From contig OU015490.1 of NCBI GenBank assembly GCA_907164885.2, positions 236,149,622 to 236,213,621 of the forward strand: a DNA stretch of 64,000 nt. Reading direction: 5' to 3'. Positions 62,001 to 64,000 of this stretch are shown here, piece by piece. Within the stretch, counting starts at the first letter, position 1; each line of letters opens with the position of its first letter. Source of the DNA: Dolomedes plantarius. Its lineage: Eukaryota > Arthropoda > Arachnida > Araneae > Dolomedidae. The position numbers and the translations under genes are program-made. Under the pieces are notes generated by a model. The model was not told the origin of the DNA and did no database searches. It saw nothing but the letters and a program-made list of their open reading frames with translations.

Positions 62001-62754
62001 TTCACGATCCCTTGAAAGTCGTTAAACAGAGAGCCAACTGTATATACAGTTTAGCAGCTTAAAGTATATTTCACAAGACAATTGTAACTATGCTAATATA
62101 TTAAAATGCCTTTTATAAGATTTCCATTATGAGAAACAAACCAGCATATATAACTTAGTTTAATTTAATTTGATTTTTTTTTTAAATGGTTATTTTATTC
62201 AGCCACTATTATGAAATTTCAAGTTATATCACATGTTTATGAAAGTAGAAATTACTAGGAATTTTTATAACTTTTGATGTAATGAATTTTGCTAAAAAAG
62301 ATTTATAATGAATTTTTAAATGTTCGTCTAATTTTTTTGGATGAATTCTCTTATTCTTCAATAGAATCTGAATAAAAAATGCTGAATTTTTTTTTATTTT
62401 TCTTATTCAAAAAACCTGAAGACACCCTAATTCTCTTAAACACATCCATTGACAAAAAAAAAGAGAATCAACACTAATAAAAAAATTCTACATGCCATCA
62501 TTTGCTGGCAAACTAAACATACTTCCTAGAATACCTCTAATCAATCTAGCTTCATCTAGATAATAAAACATTTTATGGAAACTTGAGTAATGTTCTACTG
62601 TATTCATATTGTTATAAATGTTTGGATATACATATAAGTTAATATTTACTTTTTGTTGAGCTTCATCAAACCAGTTGCAAGAAGGCAATTCTGTGCGTAT
62701 TTTACACAGCAGTTTTTTAAGTATTGTTTCATCTAATCTAACTCTTAGTGTAGC
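36066..62754 (-). CDS. SNX13: Sorting nexin 13 (SNX13), 3' part: exons for end of RGS, PX and C-terminal nexin domains
   Basis: Twelve minus-strand exons join, with matching phases and GT/AG borders, into 1626 nt ending at TGA 36066-36068 (541 residues). Order: end of RGS domain (NWFDEAQQK then VYDLMQDDQYFPSFKKS), acidic/Ser-rich linker, PX domain (TFAVYAISVIRRD, RRYSDFRDFHF, FPGKKTFNNLS), spacer, then nexin C domain (NIPLRILLLLMDEVFDLK, YGDAINRRILDF, MWPNGAPA, IPDELKHVIGSETTRKG, HPELNRRFFYVLVES). The nexin C end is the part most like vertebrate SNX13 and argues against SNX14 or SNX25. Known family members are endosome/ER-contact membrane proteins of roughly 950 residues with an N-terminal membrane anchor and PXA domain. 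Those parts and most of RGS lie beyond the right edge. Introns range from 92 bp (between exons 10 and 11) to about 6 kb and are full of transposons. Confidence 0.93.
37678..38651 (+). mobile_element. Helitron-like element copy A (with a MITE inside)
   Basis: TC start (TCTATATATATAAAACAG) preceded by A, and GGGTATTCAGCTAG end followed by T. Copies B (inverted, 39074-39873) and C (58371-59106) share the same ends and body (GGACCTAAAGGGCTGAAATT). It contains a 187-bp TA MITE at 37887-38073. Confidence 0.75.
37887..38073. mobile_element. Tigger-like TA MITE, copy 1
   Basis: CAGTTGGCTCTCTGTTTAAC and its exact inverse (GTTAAACAGAGAGCCAACTG) bound 187 bp, flanked by TA. It is inserted within Helitron copy A and absent from B and C. 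Confidence 0.9.
38808..38995 (-). repeat. SINE family 1, most complete copy
   Basis: Minus strand: A-box-like TGGCTGAATGG and B-box GGTTTGAGTCC about 40 nt apart, then a CGGCTTTAAGC body and AAACCAAACCAACC tail. tRNA-derived. Confidence 0.85.
39074..39873 (-). mobile_element. Helitron-like element copy B
   Basis: Minus strand TCTCTATATATAAAACAG start and TGGGTATTCAGCTAG end, again between A and T. It is inverted relative to copy A within the same SNX13 intron. Confidence 0.75.
40017..40085. repeat. (CA)n(TA)n microsatellite
   Basis: CACACA run passing into a long TA run, about 105 bp from SNX13 exon 11. Confidence 0.95.
40190..40302 (-). CDS. SNX13: SNX13 exon 11: nexin C
   Basis: 113 nt. 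HAMWPNGAPAVPS, then MRTRIAAKLLMLCSIP; donor GTAAGC. The WPNG and MRTR motifs are typical of SNX13. Confidence 0.95.
40395..40463 (-). CDS. SNX13: SNX13 exon 10: nexin C
   Basis: 69 nt (RILDFVQKSTSAEQMAEYIK) between TATTTAG and GTATTT. Confidence 0.92.
41101..41246 (-). CDS. SNX13: SNX13 exon 9: nexin C domain start
   Basis: GDDNIPLRILLLLMDEVFDL, then RQIINATYGDAIN, strongly like SNX13. Donor GTATGT, phase 2. Confidence 0.95.
41456..41725 (-). repeat. SINE family 2 copy
   Basis: Shares GACCCTGCACCTCCAGAGGT, GTGTACATGG and CCAGAGACGTTCAGATCACT with 51560-51855. The inverse strand at the right end carries a tRNA-like region with B-box-like GGTTTGATGCC. Confidence 0.75.
41831..42107. mobile_element. 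PIF/Harbinger-like MITE with tandemly duplicated right half
   Basis: GGGCCTGTTCAC start (41831) and GTGAACAGGCCC end (42000), each flanked by TAA. From 41926 a ~110-bp unit including the right end repeats once, giving a second right end at 42104 with its own TAA. Confidence 0.8.
42241..42366 (-). repeat. SINE family 2, partial copy
   Basis: Matches the left part of 41456-41725 (TTTAAGGGGGC; CCAGCACTACTGCCTATAAG; CACACCTCTAGGGGTAAATT). Confidence 0.65.
43345..44069. repeat. Tandem duplication, ~365-bp unit, two copies
   Basis: Landmarks recur once in the same order: TGCAAAAGCAAGTATTTACT, AATTTCCTGCCTTTAATCTA, TTCAGAACA..TAACTAGAT and CAAAGGTAT. The copies differ by many substitutions, so the duplication is old. 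Confidence 0.85.
44085..44768 (+). mobile_element. hAT deletion derivative
   Basis: CAGTGGTTCTTAACCAGGGG start and AAGATTAAGAACCACTG end, with 8-bp flanks GTCTAAGG and GTCTAAGA (7 of 8). It keeps a piece of transposase at 44315-44575. Confidence 0.88.
44315..44575 (+). pseudogene. hAT transposase C-terminal remnant (ZBED5/FAM200-like)
   Basis: Open for 86 codons. LPFATTHLREMSFSSLLHIK and TKARNRLKAFDDLCVALS are the conserved C-terminal dimerisation segment of this hAT family. The upstream catalytic part is deleted. Confidence 0.8.
45128..45316 (-). CDS. SNX13: SNX13 exon 8: PX-nexin C spacer
   Basis: 63 codons, phase 0 to 0 (VDSLVNPLCSSMKSVGHKVK; MDGIKDGLVKVLG). Acceptor TTGTCAG, donor GTAAGA. 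Confidence 0.93.
45540..45675 (+). repeat. Decayed SINE-like sequence (tentative)
   Basis: AAGTGGCTAGCACC and, about 35 nt later, GGTTATAATCC resemble tRNA A- and B-boxes. No second copy seen in the window. Confidence 0.35.
45677..46501. repeat. GC-richer interspersed repeat, possible solo LTR
   Basis: Inverted termini GTAGTGTTA at 45676 and TAACACTAC ending near 46502 enclose about 825 bp that is much less AT-rich than the intron around it. TGTTAC..AATAACA ends would suit an LTR. There is no direct target duplication and no coding; open frames inside look accidental. Confidence 0.4.
46502..47725. other. SNX13 intron sequence, nothing recognised
   Basis: AT-rich, without repeat ends or coding signal. 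Confidence 0.4.
47726..47941 (-). CDS. SNX13: SNX13 exon 7: PX domain, second half
   Basis: 72 codons, phase 0. LQFPGKKTFNNLSPQFLEKR is the PX proline-containing loop and following helix; the exon ends FLEPKVYEKGKKPLAKK. Confidence 0.95.
48190..48760 (-). mobile_element. Helitron-like element E (3' end clear, 5' end approximate)
   Basis: On the minus strand the end is GGGCGAAGCCC (perfect hairpin), TT, CTAG, then T: the classic Helitron 3' terminus. The 5' TC end was not located; the right limit is a guess from where sequence character changes. Confidence 0.55.
49233..49375 (-). CDS. SNX13: SNX13 exon 6: PX domain, first half
   Basis: Encodes GITNESGSTFAVYAISVIRR and WTVLRRYSDFRDFHF. The RRYSDF motif supplies the Arg and Tyr residues conserved in phosphoinositide-binding PX domains. 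Donor GTAAAA. Confidence 0.95.
49376..51044. other. SNX13 intron sequence, nothing recognised
   Basis: AT-rich. Near 50395-50465 there is a TTTATATAAATAAA palindromic/tandem patch. About 50530-50750 is slightly GC-richer and may be unidentified LINE sequence. Confidence 0.35.
51045..51404 (+). pseudogene. LINE RNase H C-terminal fragment
   Basis: LPSHNWYFAVYPGRALTF, REDRAEQTAMSRFASSHLR and a Cys/His end (CKKYNTEQATPSHILTC) match the tail of arthropod LINE polyproteins. Upstream domains are absent. A 3' tail with ACAACAACA repeats follows to about 51500. Confidence 0.65.
51560..51855 (+). repeat. SINE family 2 copy with tRNA-like regions at both ends
   Basis: Left: GGGCAGAGTGG and GGTTGAAGTCC as A- and B-box on the plus strand. 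Right: on the minus strand CCCAGTTGGCAAGAGCAGC and GGTTTGATGCT. The body matches 41456-41725. Confidence 0.75.
51976..52150 (-). CDS. SNX13: SNX13 exon 5: acidic linker and first residues of PX
   Basis: Acceptor CATCTAG, donor GTATAC. A Ser/Asp/Glu-rich stretch (DDVSLSDSISLSSLDHEEYG) ends with AQIYNT, which joins GITNESG of the PX domain across a phase-1 border. Confidence 0.88.
52248..52641. mobile_element. TA-flanked MITE with ~28-bp inverted ends
   Basis: CCATAAAATATTGAGTATAA start and (inverted) CCATAAAATCTTGACTATAA end, TA on both sides. Sub-repeats of GTGCGTATTATA lie inside. Confidence 0.85.
52679..53099. mobile_element. TTAA MITE, copy 2
   Basis: GGCTACTGTGTACTAAC start and inverted GGCTGCTGTGTACCAACC end, with TTAA on the left and TAAA on the right. 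The body aligns with 23044-23470. Confidence 0.8.
53822..56727 (+). mobile_element. hAT transposon copy 2
   Basis: CAGGGGTGTTTAACCTGCGG start and AAAAGGTTAAACACCCCTG end, with a perfect 8-bp duplication ATCTAGAA (53814-53821, 56728-56735). It aligns with 7165-10020 over its whole length. Confidence 0.95.
54763..56543 (+). pseudogene. hAT transposase, copy 2, multiply broken
   Basis: Same order as copy 1 (MALLKQKRKIQ; SICLDESTDISDTAQFAIF; TTYVCEKFFSLMKLTK). Stops shared with copy 1 include the TAG at 55441-55443 and the TGA near 56168, and the frameshift before CVLHIENLCAK is also shared. Private lesions include TGA after MQKH (about 54940), small deletions near 55000-55170 and a stop near 55763. 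It keeps GAGGAACGA where copy 1 has GAGTAACGA. Confidence 0.88.
56737..57012 (+). repeat. SINE family 3 (tRNA-derived)
   Basis: The head has A-box TGGTGTAGTGG and B-box GGGTTCGACCC at tRNA spacing. The body has GTCGATAAAATGAGAACC and AACTCTGGGGGTCCCG. It starts directly after the hAT copy 2 target duplication. A functional tRNA gene is unlikely because no clean acceptor stem forms. Confidence 0.8.
57258..57522. mobile_element. Short hAT-type MITE, copy 2
   Basis: CAGTGCTGGATTTCTAGAAA start and TCAAATTGAGTCCTG end, flanks TCTATAGC and CCTATAGC (7 of 8). It holds a (TA)n(TG)n microsatellite at 57329-57381. Confidence 0.82.
57995..58048 (-). CDS. SNX13: SNX13 exon 4: linker
   Basis: 18 codons, phase 0 to 0 (CKARSCMLISKQFSQLEK), with acceptor TTCAATAG and donor GTATGA. 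A short linker peptide with no domain of its own. Confidence 0.65.
58252..58286 (-). CDS. SNX13: SNX13 exon 3: 35-nt microexon in linker (tentative)
   Basis: Flanked by TTCCCTAG and GTACGTAA. It is the only nearby piece that converts phase 1 of exon 2 to phase 0 of exon 4 without a stop, encoding SIYCSSKSGNKG across the junction. Skipping it would put a stop in exon 4. Confidence 0.6.
58371..59106 (+). mobile_element. Helitron-like element copy C
   Basis: A|TCTATATATATAAAACAG start and CAGGGTATTCAGCTAG|T end. It shares the body with copies A and B and has a TA microsatellite at about 58989-59033. Confidence 0.75.
59517..59637 (-). CDS. SNX13: SNX13 exon 2: end of RGS domain
   Basis: 121 nt. 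VYDLMQDDQYFPSFKKSQNY is the typical C-terminal RGS motif; LAELDLLKEG begins the linker. Donor GTATGT, leaving phase 1. Confidence 0.92.
60278..60880. mobile_element. Inverted-repeat element built on three ~182-bp tandem units
   Basis: TCACTCCTTTCAACAATG continues to a 32-bp end (60278-60309), mirrored at 60849-60880 with one mismatch. Inside, a ~182-bp unit (GATTTTTCAGG..; CTCTCTAGCGGCTAAATATT; TTTCAGGGCATTCTGAAAAT) occurs three times, starting near 60311, 60493 and 60674. No clear target duplication. Confidence 0.85.
61288..61620 (+). pseudogene. LINE C-terminal fragment
   Basis: EAVANFRLRKGHNCLAEHL followed by CTLCENENMNKVHLLVC (Cys/His finger) and YWRARELMS is the typical tail of arthropod RNase H-bearing LINEs. 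Only this end is present; the sequence to about 61850 may be its 3' UTR. Confidence 0.75.
61854..62040. mobile_element. Tigger-like TA MITE, copy 2
   Basis: Same 187-bp length and same inverted ends (CAGTTGGCTCTCTG) as 37887-38073, flanked by TA. Confidence 0.9.
62650..62754 (-). CDS. SNX13: SNX13 exon 1 of window: RGS domain, penultimate part
   Basis: 35 codons, phase 0 to 0, after acceptor TTTTTCAG. It reads RVRLDETILKKLL then KIRTELPSCNWFDEAQQK and stops at donor GTAAAT. The frame stays open past the donor to 62488, but that extension is intronic: joining to 59637 rebuilds the RGS motif. Confidence 0.9.
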
Positions 62755-63151
62755 CTGAAAAATGGAATAAAGCAATTTTATTATATACGCACTATGTATG
62801 ATATATTTATTACTGGCATCATGAGTTGTACTTAACATTCTCTTAAATAGATCACAAAATAAATATTTATTAAGTTCTAATAAAATTCATAAGATAGTCT
62901 ACAAACAGCAATAGATTCACTGCATTACAAATTAAGGAAGAAAATGTATAACTCAACCAGTGTCCGAAAACAATTCTCATGAAAGTTAAAAGCAATAATG
63001 AATAGAGTAGATTAAATAAGATGTTACTAAGTAAAAATTTAAATGTTAGACATAATATGCATTTTCCTGCCAGTTTTTTTTAACCCACCACATACATAAA
63101 AAGAAATAATAACAAAATTCTAACCAATTCATTTTTATTTTAAAATAATTA
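62755..63151. other. SNX13 intron, no further exon seen
   Basis: No acceptor/donor pair enclosing RGS-like coding could be found from here to the window edge; the next upstream exon must lie outside. Confidence 0.5.
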
Positions 63152-63313
63152 CAGTCGATTCCGGTTAATCAGACCACATCAGGACACAATCATTTTGGTC
63201 CTAATAACTGGCTGGTCCAATTAAACGAATATGACTTATGTTACAAGATGGGATTCGGTCAGAATAAGCAACTGGTCTGATTAACCGGGGGTCCAATTTA
63301 CCAGAATCGACTG
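63152..63313. mobile_element. Tigger-like TA MITE, second type
   Basis: CAGTCGATTCCGGTTAATC start and inverted CAGTCGATTCTGGTAAATT end, TA on both sides. GGTCTGATTAACC-like sequence repeats inside. Confidence 0.85.
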
Positions 63314-63857
63314 TATAGGTTTTATTCACAATAGCTCTTCCAAGCTCCTGAAAAAGCTGTTTAAATCTAGGCTTAAAAATCATATGAACCATGAAATACA
63401 CCATTTAAATATAAATATATATTCATAAAAGCTAATAAACACAAATTATTTATACTTTTTATCACATGATAATAACCAAGGGGTCATCTTGAAATACAGA
63501 AATCACACATACAAAAGAAATGTTTAAATGAAATAAGAACAGTCTGTTCATCAAACACAGATATCCATGATGACAGTAATAATATAGGAAAGATTTAAAT
63601 CAGTTTTTAAAATATATTGTTTACAAGAAAGCTTGAAAATGAAAAATGAACTTAGCAGATTAAAAGTGTCTATAAGAGTTCTATATACTTCAAAAATCAC
63701 TTTCCCATTTCTTTTGAATTTTTGCTGCCCTTTTCCATTGATAAAAGTCACAAACAGATCATTTCATGGCAACTTTGCCTAGTGGTGCTTCTTAATAAAA
63801 AAAAATAATAAATTAAGTTTAATTTATTACACTTAACAAAATTCAAATTTTAACATA

Positions 63858-64000
63858 CAGTAAAACCTTGTCTTTGGGCATTATTTTTCTTGTTTTTATG
63901 GAATGAAAAAATTCTGCAAGCGATGGGGAATTGAAAAAGATCCAAATATAAATTACAGTAAAACCTCATCTATCCAGATTAACTGGGACGATAGGCAATC
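63858..64000 (+). mobile_element. Tigger-like element end(s), cut by the window edge
   Basis: TA-CAGTAAAACCTTGTC at 63858 and TA-CAGTAAAACCTCATCTATCC at 63956 are two same-orientation Tigger-style ends about 98 bp apart. The rest is outside the window. Confidence 0.45.

Noticed and set aside
61721..62062. 113-residue ORF
   Set aside because: It runs through a LINE 3' region and across the TA MITE at 61854-62040, so it is chance.
62488..62649. Open extension of SNX13 exon 1 to a stop at 62488 (an apparent terminal exon of another gene)
   Set aside because: A GTAAAT donor lies exactly after AQQK, and joining to 59637 rebuilds the RGS motif; the extension has no family resemblance.
63201..63404. 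Upstream SNX13 exon (FKPRFKQLFQELGRAIV)
   Set aside because: It does not resemble RGS or PXA sequence, runs into the TA MITE, and has no suitable donor in phase.

Overview
This is an animal nuclear genome, most likely arachnid and probably a spider. It is AT-rich and full of microsatellites. The one host gene I can build has many small exons and large introns, and the repeats include Tc1-type transposases of kinds I know as abundant in spider genomes. There is no bacterial or phage organisation. The species call is inference.

Host gene. On the minus strand, 12 exons between 62754 and 36066 encode the last 541 residues of sorting nexin 13 (SNX13): end of the RGS domain, linker, complete PX domain and complete C-terminal nexin domain. 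GT/AG splice sites and phases close exactly over all 12 exons (1626 nt including the stop). The 5' exons (membrane anchor, PXA, most of RGS) lie beyond the right edge. The introns are packed with transposons: Helitrons, hAT elements, TA-flanked MITEs and SINEs.

Left part (1-15000). This is a transposon graveyard. A non-LTR retrotransposon (1-3628) is split by a Tc1-like element whose removal restores its reading frame. A second Tc1-like element has a transposase broken by a single stop. An LTR remnant with a polypurine tract follows. Next is a hAT element with a perfect 8-bp target duplication, then a 4.8 kb element with terminal inverted repeats of about 520 bp and a 3-bp target duplication. 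That last element encodes a large protein with a FEN1/XPG-like nuclease core and a C-terminal eight-cysteine cluster. It resembles the Academ group and is the most unusual object in the window.

Middle (15000-36000). There is a third Tc1-like element, tRNA-derived SINEs, two facing histone-type RNA stem-loops without recognisable histone genes, a CpG-dense patch, an orphan coding fragment, several MITEs and a decayed 36-37 bp minisatellite. From about 24000 to 36065 there is no recognisable host coding. It lies directly downstream of the SNX13 stop and may include a long 3' UTR.

Repeat families seen more than once: two hAT copies sharing the same disabling lesions (7165 and 53822); three Helitron-like copies, two of them inverted in one SNX13 intron; and paired copies of a TA MITE, a TTAA MITE and a short hAT MITE. 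All family assignments come from reading the sequence; no database search was run.
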